From Ceratopteris richardii (taxonomy: Eukaryota; Streptophyta; Polypodiopsida; Polypodiales; Pteridaceae): a stretch of 64,000 nt of DNA. Shown here in pieces: positions 44,624-55,909 of the stretch (the first letter of the stretch is position 1; the number at the start of each line of letters is the position of its first letter). The DNA is taken from assembly GCA_020310875.1 (NCBI GenBank), contig CM035441.1:89372995-89436994 (forward strand). Reading direction: 5' to 3'. Under the pieces are notes generated by a model. The model made no database searches and was not told the origin of the DNA. It worked only from the letters and a program-made list of their open reading frames with translations. Position numbers and translations under genes: made by a program.

Positions 44624-46050
44624 ATAAGTGAGTAGATTCAATAAAATTGTTTCAGGTTTAGAAAACGAACTACTTAGTATTTCGTATGCATCATCAGGGA
44701 GAATATGCCGAAAACTTTCCATGTCATGTCATGCTATTTTTCTGCGCTTATCAGAAAGCAATATTGGTTACAATTCGCATGTAATACTACATTTCTTTGT
44801 TTTATTGTCCCTTGAATAACGTGAACCCTAAGGGCGGTGTACTAATGCATGAAACTGTGGCACAAACGGTCCTGACATTCCCTATTGCTGAAACAAATAT
44901 CCGATTCATCCACGGAGCCCATCTGTTCGCCACATGTGATTTCTGTAGTGGAAACCGCCATGTGTATAAACGTCCTACGATGTTCTTGTCTTTTCTCGTT
45001 CGCTTTTCCTTCAAAATGTGGATTATTCTTCTGTCTTCTACTTAATCATCTTATTCGGCATGCATATGTTCTCCTCTCTTTTATGATTGTGCTATTTACA
45101 TCTTTTCTTGATTACCATTTCTCTTCTCTTTTATGATTGTGCTATTTACATCTTTTCTTGGTTACCCTTTCTCTTCTCTTTTCTTGATTGTGCTATTTAC
45201 ATCTTTTCTTGATCGTGTCCAACATTTCTCGTTTGCAAACACAAGTTCTCGTTTGCAATCGTTACTTTGTTGTGTTTCAACGATTGCCTCTTAATATGTC
45301 CCTGACAGATAGACGAAGGTGCTCTTTCGCGGTTGGAATTCCCTTCCTTTTCTTCTTTCTGCACATTCTATACTGGAAATGATTATTCAAGAATGTTCAT
45401 TATTTAATCAAATTCTCTGGCCATGGCGCTTTGTGGAGTACTACAAGGGAAACGAATTTGTTAGTCATAGGCTGTCTGCGCAATCTCTACACAACGTGGG
45501 ATAAAGTGTTCAACCCAGTTTTCACCTTATTCCCTTCTGCCTGCTATCGCTCGTCTGTTAAAACACCAATTTCTGCAAACGGCGATTCTAAGGAACGAGG
45601 AAATATTCAAACAAGTCCATTGATTCCTACTCTAAATAGCAGTTCACCTGATCTTTCAATTGCGCAGTAGTTAATGAAACAGCTAATTTATAAACAATCT
45701 AGATGTTTTCACGCACAATATTTATTATATGTCTTATTGCTGCTTCCATTCAAATGGATTAATAGAACTGTTTTCTTTTTGCACTACAATTGTCCAGCCT
45801 TACATGATGTAGTATGTGTTTTATCGACCCCCTGCATGTAAGACAACTTCTTATGTTATTGGCAACACGTAGTCGGATCGATGACTTCAATAATAGCTCA
45901 CAAGACCGTTTTCTGGACATGGCTTCGTGTTTCGATCTCGACAAAGAGGTCTTTAATGTCGCTCGTTTAGGTTCTTTCGATTTTTATCCTTGCTGGATGC
46001 AAGAATACTTGTGTGATCAAGTGGAGTCTATAGCATCTCGTTCCTGAATG
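44624..46050 (+). other. Gene-like segment with possible exons of an unrecognised gene
   Basis: This is the only sizeable stretch without repeats or retroelement motifs. A frame from 45431 (codes FNPVFTLFPSACYRSSVKTP) stays open to 45670. A second frame at 45814-46047 codes HVRQLLMLLATRSRIDDFNN and SFDFYPCWMQEYLCDQVES before a TGA, with balanced codon use. A GT at 45666 (GTAGTT) and an AG ending at 45812 would join them in frame across a ~147-bp intron; there is also a pyrimidine-rich tract before an AG at 45797. I do not recognise the protein. It may be a host-gene fragment; the part after 45525 is single copy in the window. Confidence 0.35.
45070..45220. repeat. Three tandem copies of a ~53-bp pyrimidine-rich unit (unit 2)
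   Basis: Counterpart of 26690-26835 with the same three units and slight changes (GATTACC for AATTACC). Confidence 0.88.
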
Positions 46051-46271
46051 AAAGTAAATTACCGTTTCAGAAGTTTTTAATTATGTGCGAAAAACGTCAA
46101 ATAAGATGGATTTCAAGAATAATAGGAGCCATATTTTCTTAGGTACATAAAGGATTAACGTGGAGATTACTTGTCTTTAAGCACTTAGTAGACTAGGAAA
46201 AAAAGGCTTGTGATAACGAGGAAAATTACTCGGAGATACAATCCATCAAAGTTGAAGTGGTACACAGAAAG

Positions 46272-46473
46272 TGTTAGAATTTGAGGTCTGCAAAAGCACA
46301 CGAACAAACAAGTAGAAGAACAAGAGCTTGGAGCACAACTTACAATACTGAATGTATTACCAAGAGAAATGTGCAAAGATATGTGACTTGGGAAAAAATC
46401 CTCCTAAAGAGGGAAAAAAGTGGCCCGATGGTTATAGTGTGTGCACACACATCACTATCAAAATATGTCAACA
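46272..46473 (-). repeat. 3' LTR of C4, holding the empty insertion site
   Basis: 202 bp, running TGTTGACATATTTTG at its minus-strand start to TTCTAACA at its end. A polypurine-like CTAGGGAGGATT precedes it. The sequence AATGTATTACCAA at 46351-46363 is the uninterrupted version of the site where the solo LTR entered the other LTR (GTATT at 46354-46358). Confidence 0.82.
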
Positions 46474-46546
46474 AATCCTCCCTAGGAGTGATGCACTGAA
46501 AAAGGAGCTCACAATCATGTATAAGGAAGTGCAAAGCTATCTGGAA

Positions 46547-46960
46547 TCAATAGAAAAAAGGAAGTAAGCCCACAACTTTACAAAGAGCTTCAAACTTCTT
46601 ACAAAACACAGCCTCTATGAAAAGGTCTCCAATGTTCTCTTGTGTGGGCACATATGCCAAATTGATCTCTCGTGTAGAGGACCTCTCCATGACATAATGA
46701 TAGTGCACCACAATGTGCTTAGTGCCAGCATGGAACACATGGTTCCTCGCAACTGCCAATGCAGTCTTATTGTCACTAACATTGGTGGTGGTAGAAGACT
46801 AACTAGAACCCAAATCATTCATTGAATGCCCAAAATCCGACATCTCAAATGAAGCATGCAAATCAGCCTCAGTTTCAAAAAATTCGGAGTAAGTAGAGAA
46901 TAGTAAGCTCTGCAAGCATGACTAGTTTTCTGTGATGAAGTTTGTAAGAAGTTCAACTTG
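46547..46960 (-). pseudogene. C4 RNase H C-terminus
   Basis: Minus-strand HVFHAGTKHIVVHYHYVMER, then LAYVPTQENIGDLFIEAVF and KKFEALCKVVGLLPFF, is the standard Copia C-terminus (HARTKHIEVHYHFVRE, DIFTKAL and KFxxLRxxLGL in relatives). It ends just before the polypurine tract. The RNase H catalytic blocks upstream were not recognisable, suggesting an internal loss. Confidence 0.83.
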
Positions 46961-47199
46961 TTCCTAGGGGGTTCCACCTACTTCTAGCTATATTTTGGAG
47001 GTCAATAAACTCCACTAATGTCCATATATGTAAGGGATTCTTCATTGAGCTTTACTAGATTTATCTACTGAGAGTGATGGCACATTTATTTCTTGCCATC
47101 TCACTCATTCATGAACATAAGGATTTTCCTTATGTACTATTCTTTACATATTGCACTCATTGTATCATTAGTTTAGGTCATTCTTGTATACTTCTTTTA

Positions 47200-47830
47200 T
47201 ATAATAGAAGAAGAAGATCATTCGTCCTTGCCTTAATTTTTGTGGTTACTCCTCTTTGATCGTGAGGATGTGTGTGAGAGCTCTCTTCCTTATCTCCTTC
47301 CTCCTGATGCATGGCACTTGCGTCAAACCATATAATGCATTTTTCAACCTGTACAATATTTGCATGCCCTTTTTGCACAAACCCATAGATAGGGCTACGA
47401 AACATACACTTCCTCATCTAAGTCACCATTCAAATGCAATTTTAATCTCCAACTGATGTACATTCCAACCATGATGAGTTGCAAGTGCTTAGATGCTATG
47501 AACAGTAGTCATTTGGCATGTGGGACCAAAAGTCTCATCAAAATCAATGCCTCTTTCTTAAGCATAACATTTTTGCAAGAAATGTGGCCTTATATGTGTT
47601 AAATGTTCCATCATGCATAGGCTTTATGTTGGATACCCACTTAGTGCCAATCGCCTTGTTGCTAGGAGGCAGATCACATAGATTCTAGGTACCATTCTTC
47701 ATAATAGCATCATATTTTGATCTTATAAGAGCCATCCAGTTTTCTAAATTTTGTGCTTCATCAAACAAAGTAGGCTCATTCTCATGATAAAGACTAGAGG
47801 TGGCCATAGCATAGCAATATCATGCAAAAC
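47200..47830 (-). pseudogene. C4 reverse transcriptase, N-terminal half
   Basis: Minus-strand blocks include KWVSNIKPMHDGTFNTYKAT, then GIDFDETFGPTCQMTTVHSI and AFLNGDLDEEVYV (reconstructed only as separate blocks across shifts), followed by GFVQKGHANIVQVEKCIIWF. The later palm region with YVDD could not be found between about 46960 and 47200, so that part seems deleted or beyond recognition. Confidence 0.75.
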
Positions 47831-47999
47831 AAGCACTACGAGAGAATGGAGAAGTACAATGTGATAGAGATGCATCTAATTTGCTATCTCATAGAGCTTG
47901 CACTAGCAATTTATGCATAATTCTAATGTCCTATATATTAGTTCTCTCATCAACAAGTGCATCATGTAAAGTTGCATTAGAAATGGAATTGTCATCACC

Positions 48000-48850
48000 A
48001 TCATGTTAAACCTCTAAAGAGTGAGGAATTGCCTCATTTGGACTATCACTTGAGTGTCGATGTGTAAAAAGAGGCAAAAAATTTTCATATACATCTCTAA
48101 AGAAAACCAAAGTCTCCTTTGTACATGAAAGTAATGGCTAAATCACATCTTCCCCATCATGGCTAATCAAAATTTGTTTAGTCTATGGATGATATAGAAG
48201 ATCACCTTTGATTTCAAAATTGTACCCAATAAAGTTACATTTCACTCCTTTATTATTCTAATTTCATGTGTTGTTGTTCAGGCACTAATGCATATTCCAT
48301 ACAAACAAAAAACACAGAGATAGACATGTTCTTTCTTTTAGAAACTCCATTCGATTGAGGTGTATATAACATTGTACACTGATGTTTTATCCAGACTTAG
48401 CAAGAAATGCATGAAAATTAGAAGATGCTTATTACCTTAATGGATCCGAATAGAGGGTGCCCATTTTACATGCTCATAGATTTTCAGCCAAAACTAGAAA
48501 GTTTTTGAAGCACCTAAACACTTCAAACTTTTTTTTCAATGGAGACACCCATGCATGCCTCGGAAAATCATCATCAAACATCATGCAATAAAGGTCGTTC
48601 TCGAAAGAGGGTCTCTACATAAGGCCATAGCCATCACTCTACATAAGCTCCAATTTTTTAGCAACTCAAACTCAACCATCTTTTGGGAATGCGAAATGCT
48701 GCTTTTTTCCAAAATACAGCTTGTACAAGCATGTTTAATACGTGCCTCAAGTTTGGGGGGAGAGGACACCATTTTACATTTTTGGAGATGTATTAAACCA
48801 AAAAAATTTAGATGAAAAAACCATTCATGCCAAAGCTTTGAGTCTCAGAT
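48000..48850 (-). pseudogene. C4 integrase
   Basis: The minus strand carries a pre-integrase piece (MVSSPPKLEARIKHACTSCI, with a C-x2-C motif; 48581-48772) and a core/C-terminal piece near 48250-48390 resembling the TPQSNGVSERKN block (SNGVSKRKNMSISVFFVCME in a mixed frame). The catalytic Asp residues cannot be placed with confidence. Confidence 0.65.
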
Positions 48851-49019
48851 ATATAGCATGAGAAGCATGTACTCCACATGCTGAGTGATTTAAATATTTT
48901 TCTTAGTCTATGAGATTATATATCCCATGAGATAAAATGCTAGAAGCAATCATAACATCGCCATTTGACAAATGATAAAATGTACATGTGTGATCAACAA
49001 AATTCACAACCAAGCTAAT

Positions 49020-49270
49020 CTTGGCTAATGCTAAAATTGATAACAGGATTTTCTTGACCCCTTGCACAAACAAAGCATCTCACAATGTGAAATAACAACC
49101 ATCAACCATAGTGAGAATGATCCTACCAATTTCCATGATTGGATAAGATGAGTTGTTGGTGCATGTGATAGTATTACTTATAAGGGAAGGCTTGAGTGAA
49201 TTGGAGATATTTTGTTGCAAGGTAATATTTTTGGTTGCCCCACTATCAAAGCACTAAACATATGAGTCTA
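49020..49270 (-). pseudogene. C4 aspartic protease
   Basis: The minus strand reads YVWCFDSGATKNITLQQNIS, with the Copia D-S-G-A-T active site near 49235-49255, followed by a block ending in DALFVQGVKKILLSI, which matches the usual DVLYVPGLxKNLLSI. A stop lies before DALF. Confidence 0.8.
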
Positions 49271-49289
49271 CTACACACATACATTTTTC

Positions 49290-50220
49290 CTGAGAACACG
49301 GGTCACAACTGTAAACAATAGTAAATGGCAATTACTCATTCTCCATAAGATAAGAAGACTCTATTTTGGGTGTAGAGGCCTCTAGAACAACCAATGTAGA
49401 ATCTTTTTTCTTTTCCTCTTTTGGAGCTAGTTTTGGAGAGTATTTTCAAAACAATTTTAGCTTTTCTAATTTCTTCTCATCTTTTTCTTCCTTTTTCGAT
49501 TGTGCTAAATTAGCAGATCTCTACTTACTAGTAGATGAGGTCCATTTACCTTTGCCCTTATGACTAGCTAGGAAAGCTTGATCTCCAACACACAAAATGG
49601 ACCTATTTTGCCTAGACTGATCTTCCTTTAATAGAACAGAAACTAACTCTTCAAATGTTAAGGAATTTGGATTTCCTTTCATCATCAATCATAGAGTAGA
49701 AGAAAAACTATGATATGAATCTCGAAGACATTTTGAACATACTACACAAGTGAACTATCCACCAAGACTTCATCAACACAAATCAACTACTCCTTAAATA
49801 TCTCTTTACTTTTTCAAAAAACTATCCAAAGAATCTCCTTCATTCATGTGCTCTCTCTCCAATTATTTTTGCTAGTAAGGAACACAAGCCTCATTTCTTG
49901 CTCAATATAAAGTGGTAAGTGTATCACAAGCATCCTTTGATATTTTTGCAGAACTCAATGTGAGGGATAATGGCACGTTTGATAGACACAGCTATAGATG
50001 CATGTTACTGAGAATATCTAGCATCCCATGGAACTTTCTTTGTAGTAGGTGGAGTAGGAACTCTAACAGGAATACAAATTTGCAGATCATCATCTTCAAC
50101 ATCATACCAATACATGACCCATCATATATTCCCAAAATGGGTAATTAGTACCATTCAATCTATCCTTAAAAACAAACATATAGAATACATCATTACTTTC
50201 CACCATGGATATTGAATAAA
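49290..50220 (-). pseudogene. gag: C4 gag
   Basis: The minus strand opens with FKDRLNGTNYPFWEYMM (about 50180-50130), the typical Copia gag N-terminus, and continues through IVGE/ERAHE-like sequence to a Lys/Glu-rich tail (QSKKEEKDEKKLEKLKLF near 49480-49430). The expected CCHC zinc knuckle is not visible; the corresponding segment has lost its cysteines. Confidence 0.75.
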
Positions 50221-50327
50221 ATACCCTGATGTAAAAAATTATTATATTTTGAAAAGCTAAACAGACCTACCCTCTCAAGCTCTCTTAGATCCATAGGAGA
50301 TTTTGAGGCCATTGTATTGGGGAACTG

Positions 50328-50631
<304 letters not shown>

Positions 50632-50823
50632 CACAAAAGGATGAAACTTCTTCATAGGCACTATGATAGTGCATTCAGAGGCCAAAACAAGTTTAGGCCA
50701 TGATTTTGTCACAATAAAGCAAAGGAGTTTTGAGCTCCTAGTTGGCCTAAATATGCTCACAAATTTTCATGCAATTATGAGATTGTGATTGGATGGGTGT
50801 GATCAATGCCCTAGATGAAGTAG

Positions 50824-50843
50824 CAACGTGCTCTAATACCTAT
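50824..50843 (-). other. Primer binding site of C4
   Basis: On the minus strand GGTATTAGAGCACG follows the LTR end CTCCAACA after three bases (ATA) and resembles TGGTATCAGAGC, the initiator-Met site. Confidence 0.75.
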
Positions 50844-50930
50844 TGTTGGAGTTTGAGGTGTGCCAAAGCACGAAAAAAGCACAAGGAAGAATAAGAAGCT
50901 TTGAGCGCCACACAAAATACGGAATGTATT

Positions 50931-51720
50931 TGTTGTCAGGATCTTGCTCACGCGCATACAGAGATTACAGACGCAGAAAAACACACAGAAAATAGAGGTA
51001 ACAAGAGACAAGACTGAACGCAAGATTGGGTGCAATCTCCCCCCATGCACTCTGTTTCGACAGTCCACAGAGTGCATGTATTTATAGGACTTTTGATTAC
51101 GTCGAAAATAGTGGTTACATGAGGGCGGCTTCGAAAAGCAGGCGTGAAACTAAAAGTTGGTAACTTTTACAGAAAGCCCTTGCTTTTAATAACAGAAACT
51201 ACGGTCTACAACGACCCTTATTCTAACTATTACTTTTCTAACAATAGAACCTTCTACGCAAGTTTATTTACAAAATAAATAATAATTATTCGGATTATTG
51301 ATGTCCGCCCTTTCACGCCTTGCACGCTCCTCACGAACCTTCAGCTGCTATATCAAAAACATCAAAAACATATTAATACATTAATAATTTAACATTTTAA
51401 CAATTCCTTGTTCAATAATATACAACATGCCTCTCAGTTGACAAGCAACTGACCTCAGTTGATAAAAGAATTCAACACTCTAACAATTGTAATGCAGTGT
51501 TCAACATATTCCATAATACTGTTACAATCCAACAATGCATTGGCCAACATATTTCATGTTACAATCCAACAATGCATTGGCTATTCGATATTTCAATCCA
51601 ACAATGCATTGGCTATTCTATATTTCAATCCAACAATGCATTGTCCAACATCTTCCATAATACATTAATAATTTAACACTCCAACAATTACTTGTTCAAC
51701 ATATTAAATAATTCATAACA
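50931..51720 (-). mobile_element. Solo LTR of the G2 Gypsy family
   Basis: 790 bp from TGTTGTCAGG to TTCATAACA (plus-strand ends), flanked by a perfect GTATT duplication (50926-50930 and 51721-51725). It matches the G2 LTRs, including the TATA region (51079-51088, minus strand). No internal sequence remains, so the element was reduced by LTR-LTR recombination. It is longer than the G2 LTRs because of extra U3 repeats at about 51415-51690. Confidence 0.95.
51525..51644. repeat. Four U3 repeats with a CAATGCATTG palindrome
   Basis: CAATCCAACAATGCATTGG occurs at 51525-51543, 51562-51580, 51594-51612 and 51626-51644 (the last ends GT), with spacings of 37, 32 and 32 bp. The core CAATGCATTG is self-complementary. 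The array lies in the U3 part of the solo LTR and is absent from the G2 LTRs. Confidence 0.9.
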
Positions 51721-51860
51721 GTATTACCAATAGAAATGTACAAAGATGAGTGACTTGTTAGGGTTATGGGCATATATAACACCTGGGGAAAGAAACCTCC
51801 TAAAGAGGGAAAAAGTGCCTCGAGAGTTCTAATGTTTTCATACATATCACTAGAAAAATA

Positions 51861-53255
51861 TAAAAATATAAAGAATAAATTCATGGTAGACATGGAAGGA
51901 TGTATGCTCGATGAAAGGCACATGCCCTTTTGCTATTGAGGAGACATAGTAAATGCATCAACAATTTGGAAGAAAGATATCCAACATCATCAAATCATTC
52001 TATGCTACAAGGAGGAGCACTGATTGTAAGGAAACCATAGCTTTCTTCTAAACAATCTTTGGTTGTGTATGTCGTGTACATTTTTAATCATGATCTAATC
52101 GCAAAGGGATTGGAAAATACTAGTAACCAAATGCTCTCTATATAATAAGATAGTCACCAAGAAATTATGTATAAGTATTTTTGCTATGGATGAAAATAAT
52201 AACCATGGATTAGAGGAAAAAATGAACCCTACATGGGCCTTCTAAGGATCCCTCATTTTTAAGGATGAAGCCTAATCCTGTTCTTGTTTAATAAGACAAA
52301 GTGGATTTTATCAAAAACCTCTTTGTGACTAAATTAAGCTTTCTTTTTGAGGATTTATCGCTCAGGAAATCTTCTTTCCACATCATCAAACTTGACCATT
52401 TATTTGAATGAAAAAAATGATTTTTCTTAAGTAAGTCTTAGTTTCATTTTGTATCAAAAGTGATTTTTAACTCAATATTTGATTTCTTTGAGAGGAATCA
52501 TCATTTAAAGAATCAATCCAAAAATAGAGTGGCACACCATCAAATCCATAACTACCCTTCCAAAAATAATGTCTTTTTTCCAAATTTTATCCGTTTTAGC
52601 CATACTCAATGGAAAAAACACTTTGATCTATCCAAACAAAAAAAACATATGTACAAAACGCTTGATCTAGACTCCCTCCCAACCAAATTTCCACTTTATT
52701 TTTTAGTAAATATGGTGAAGACACCTATTACAAACATCACCTTCGGATTTCTTCATGCTTGTGCATCAACAAGTATCCATGTGTGTGTGCCTAGAGAGTT
52801 TTCTTAAAATATACAGTGTCACAATGATGTGCACTCTCAAAATGAATGTCCTTCTGATCCAAAAAAAGAGAACCAACCTTTGGAATCATGGTTCACTATC
52901 TCCCCCTGATCCATGTCTTCTTACCATCCAATGTTCCATAAGCTCTCAATATACCACTTGATTGGTGTGGATGAAGCTACAAAATTATTTATTGCAAGCA
53001 ATTATCTACATATTCATGTGCTACTACTAATTATTCCATCCAAGAATATCAATGCCATCATATGAGGGTCTTCAATTAAGAAAGCACAACATATATTTAT
53101 AGAATAAATTCTAGAGATTCAAAAAGATATGGAAGAGTAGCTGAGCACAATTTAGAAGTTAAATGTTAGTATCCAAAACTTGAAAGATATTCCACTTCTT
53201 ATGCGATAGAGGAAACAATTATTAACATTATTTGATGCTATTTCATTTCAAGGCA
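51861..53255. other. Anonymous AT-rich DNA, possibly old LINE ORF1
   Basis: No clear feature. A plus-strand frame at 52460-52807 and the following QCHNDVHSQNECPSDPKKRE (about 52815-52875) loosely resemble the end of a plant LINE ORF1 with its zinc knuckle, but the match is weak and I would not rely on it. Confidence 0.3.
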
Positions 53256-53339
53256 GAGCATGCAAAAAAAAAGGAAAATTTCCATAAGGCTTGTTCTTCA
53301 CTTGTATATGTTTTTATGGAGAGAGAGAAAAAATCCTAG

Positions 53340-53700
53340 ACATATAGCAACGAACTACTTCATCAATCAACTCTACTACCCCATCTGCGATATTGCCAGC
53401 CATTCAAAAGATACTTGCCCCTACAATGCAAAGACATATAAGAGACTGATTGTTAATGTAGTTCTTCAAGAGGAGGGACAATCAACCACAAGCTACATGC
53501 CACCTCATTTGAGAAATGCAACCTATCAAACTATTATTGATTACAAGGGACTTTGGACGGGGTGTTTTGGGTTAACTCAATGGAATAAGGGGCAAACGAA
53601 TCATAGTACAGCCTTACCTCCACGGAGATGCCATTTCTATGGGCAAGTAGGCCACATATTTCATCATTGTAAAGAAGTCCATGACTACGACAAATGAAAA
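53340..53700 (+). pseudogene. gag: G3 gag zinc-knuckle region
   Basis: One frame holds RHIATNYFINQLYYPICDIA, then SHSKDTC, and further on RCHFYGQVGHIFHHC. These correspond to three CCHC-type units with several Cys-to-Tyr changes, and the first pair matches the adjacent knuckles of G1. A stop follows at 53695-53697. Confidence 0.78.
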
Positions 53701-54169
53701 GAAGATAGGAAAAGTTAAATGGCAGATATGGTCTACATCATAGCAAGAGATATGCAAACTGAAGTAGCATAGAATCAATCCAGCAAAACCCTCCACATGG
53801 CTATCAAAGTGTTTGACCCAGGGTTAAAGAAGGAGCAGTAGACCTTTGTCAAACCATCTAACTGGTCTACCGAGGAACGACCAATTTTCCCCAACCCTAC
53901 CCTCGTGATGTGACAAATAGTTGTTTAGTCATCAGTATCTAAATTGGACTCGGTACTAGTACCGCTAGTAACCTCACCCGAAGCTTCATCGGAACCACCC
54001 AATTCAAGTGTAGCATGGGATATCTTGGCTAATGCATCGATTACCATTCTAGTGGGATAGCTGCTATGCCTCATTCTAGGTATTTGCCAGTAATTCCAAC
54101 AGCAGATTGATGCAAGCTCAACCCGGCCACTAGCTATTCCTACCATCATCCCCAAGACTAACTCTACAG

Positions 54170-54681
54170 TTCATCAAGCGGTATCACTCATTACTGTGTA
54201 TTTTAAGAATCACAACATTTTGGAGGTGCTAATTGATGGAGGATAGGGATTTAATATTTCTACTGTAGTAACTTGAAAAAAGCTAGCCTGGAATCAAGTG
54301 GAACTAGTTAAATTTTTTGTCCGTAAGGTTGACAAGTTGCGAGTCCATCCCCTAGGACTAGTACATAATACTCCTATCACATTACTCAAAATGACTTTTG
54401 TTGTTATAGACCTACCTAAATCCAACTTGGATTATAATTTACTATTTGGTAGACATTGGCTTAAGGAAAGCAGAGTTTTGCAAAACTGGTCTTCACAAGA
54501 ACTCATCTTAAAATATAACCACCATAAATATGTGGTTCCTTTAGATGATATGAAGCCCTGTGAGATTCATGCATGGCCATATGTAGTGGAGCTTGTACAT
54601 ATGTTAGATGACTTGTCTGATGATGAGGAGAAAGCCTTTTTTTTACTGCAAATCAAGATTTGCTTTCCTTGGGAACAGTAG
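54170..54681 (+). pseudogene. G3 aspartic protease
   Basis: EVLIDGG, a stop, then GFNISTVVT (54220-54270) is the retropepsin active site in the same I-D-G-G form as G1. The frame from 54298 contains HNTPITLLKMTFVVIDLPKS and YNLLFGRHWLKESRVL, the conserved end block (LLGRPWL). It ends at a TAG after CFPWEQ. Confidence 0.85.
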
Positions 54682-54719
54682 ATGTCCAATAGGTGCTAGA
54701 ACAATGGTCTTTGATGGCC

Positions 54720-55370
54720 TATACAATATAGTGTGAACCCTAAGTATGCCCAAAAGGTGAAGAAGGAATTAGATAGACTATTGAAAGTTGGATTTATTGT
54801 TTCCATGGAGCACGATGAATGTATTTTGCGCATCGTGGTAGTCACTAAAAAGAATAAGCAGTTGTGAATATGCGTTGACTATAGAAAATTGAATGCTTCT
54901 ACAATGCTTGGTCCTTCTCCATTGCCATCCTTGGATAGCATGAAGGACGATGTAGTTGGCTTGGAGATGTACTTATTTTAAGATGGTTACAATGGGTACA
55001 ACCAAGTTAAAATAGCTGAAGAAGATATTCCTACAACTGCTTTTATTACTAATTGGGGACTGTATGCATGCACTATCATGTGCTTTGGCTTGTGCAATGC
55101 ACTCAACACTTTCCAACATTGTATGCAAGCGATGTTCTCACCTTACCTAACATGTTTGATGAGAGTTTACTTGGATGACTTCTCTATGTCTGGTGACACT
55201 TCTGCACATTTACAGCATCTCGGATGCTACATTTAAGAATGCAGAGAATACTGTCTCTATCTGAACCCCTAAGAAGTCCACTTTTTTGGTCATCTATGGT
55301 AAAGTGTTGGGCCACATTATCTCTAAGCAAGGCATTCAACTGGATCTAGATGAAGTCCAAGTGGTATAAG
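54720..55370 (+). pseudogene. G3 reverse transcriptase
   Basis: Blocks in order are VKKELDRLLKVGFIVSMEHD, CVDYRKLNASTMLGPSPLPS, DGYNGYNQVKIAEEDIPTTA, MCFGLCNALNTFQHCMQAMF and RVYLDDFSMSG, with the catalytic YLDD at 55168-55179. The last block tail (GHIISKQGIQLDLDEVQVV) lies at about 55310-55365. Several stops interrupt, for example in the NKQL-ICVDY and MYLF-DGYN joints. Confidence 0.88.
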
Positions 55371-55579
55371 ATGCACCTCCACCAAAAACACCTAAAGAAG
55401 TCATGTGATTCCTACGCAAGATCTGCTGGCATGGCCGCCTTCTTTGCTGGCTAGCTCATTTAACTATTCCACTCACCCAGCTAGCCAGGATGTCTCCTCA
55501 ACAATTTTGATGGGCTAAAGAATGCTAGTTGAGCTTTGATCTTCTTAAAACTCTCCTTACATATGCTCTCATCCAGTAG

Positions 55580-55740
55580 GCTCCCAACTAGAAATTAGCA
55601 TTTCATGTTTTTATTGATGCATCAAACATTACCATTGGAAGTGTATTAATGCAATCAAAAGACAAATGGTACATAACTATTTACTATGCCTAAGGGCTTC
55701 ACACCATTCTGAACTTCCAAAATATGGAATATTGGAAATT
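55580..55740 (+). pseudogene. G3 RNase H, N-terminal part only
   Basis: AFHVFIDASNITIGSVLMQS has the first catalytic Asp in the form typical of Gypsy RNase H, followed by KDKWYITIYYA and LNFQNMEYWKL. It stops near 55740, so the domain and all of integrase are missing. Confidence 0.82.
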
Positions 55741-55909
55741 ATAATTTCCAAGAACTCTTGATATCTCCATAAACCTTCATTCTATTACATTGAAAATAAT
55801 TATTGTAATTACAAAAGTAGTTCATCCACAACGGCTGCTAACACTCGCACACACGGTGGATCCAAAACCACTAGTTACAAAATATACAAGTCTACAGATC
55901 ATTGTCTTG

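Larger units (their letters stand above)
27252..45525 (+). repeat. Composite duplication, unit 2 (complete, 18.3 kb)
   Basis: This is the full version of the tandem composite: G1 (27252-29703), C2 (about 29750-34800), anonymous DNA, C3 (35935-38330), non-coding DNA, G2 (39204-44623) and gene-like DNA. C2 gag and pol are contiguous here, so this order is ancestral and unit 1 is the deleted derivative. One difference the other way is a 35-bp deletion in the C2 gag of this unit (near 31036). Confidence 0.93.
50844..51860 (-). repeat. 5' LTR of C4, split by the solo LTR
   Basis: Parts 50844-50930 and 51726 to about 51860 align with the 3' LTR at 46272-46473: TTTGAGGTGTGCCAAAGCAC against TTTGAGGTCTGCAAAAGCAC, and CCTCCTAAAGAGGGAAAAA in both. 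The outer end is diverged beyond about 51850. Confidence 0.82.
53260..55740 (+). mobile_element. Ty3/Gypsy fragment G3 (gag to RNase H)
   Basis: A plus-strand fragment with gag zinc knuckles, protease, RT and the start of RNase H in Gypsy order. It lacks LTRs, integrase and the gag N-terminus. Its paired knuckles and IDGG-type protease resemble G1, so both may belong to one lineage. It breaks off near 55740, before the minus-strand accessory ORF. Confidence 0.85.

Noticed and set aside
15645..45525. The two long matching blocks as LTRs of one giant retroelement
   Set aside because: They contain complete nested elements of both strands, do not have TG...CA ends, and lie 112 bp apart instead of flanking an internal region.
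52460..52890. LINE ORF1 on the plus strand
   Set aside because: Only a weak knuckle-like motif supports it; kept as a remark in the anonymous region, not as a feature.
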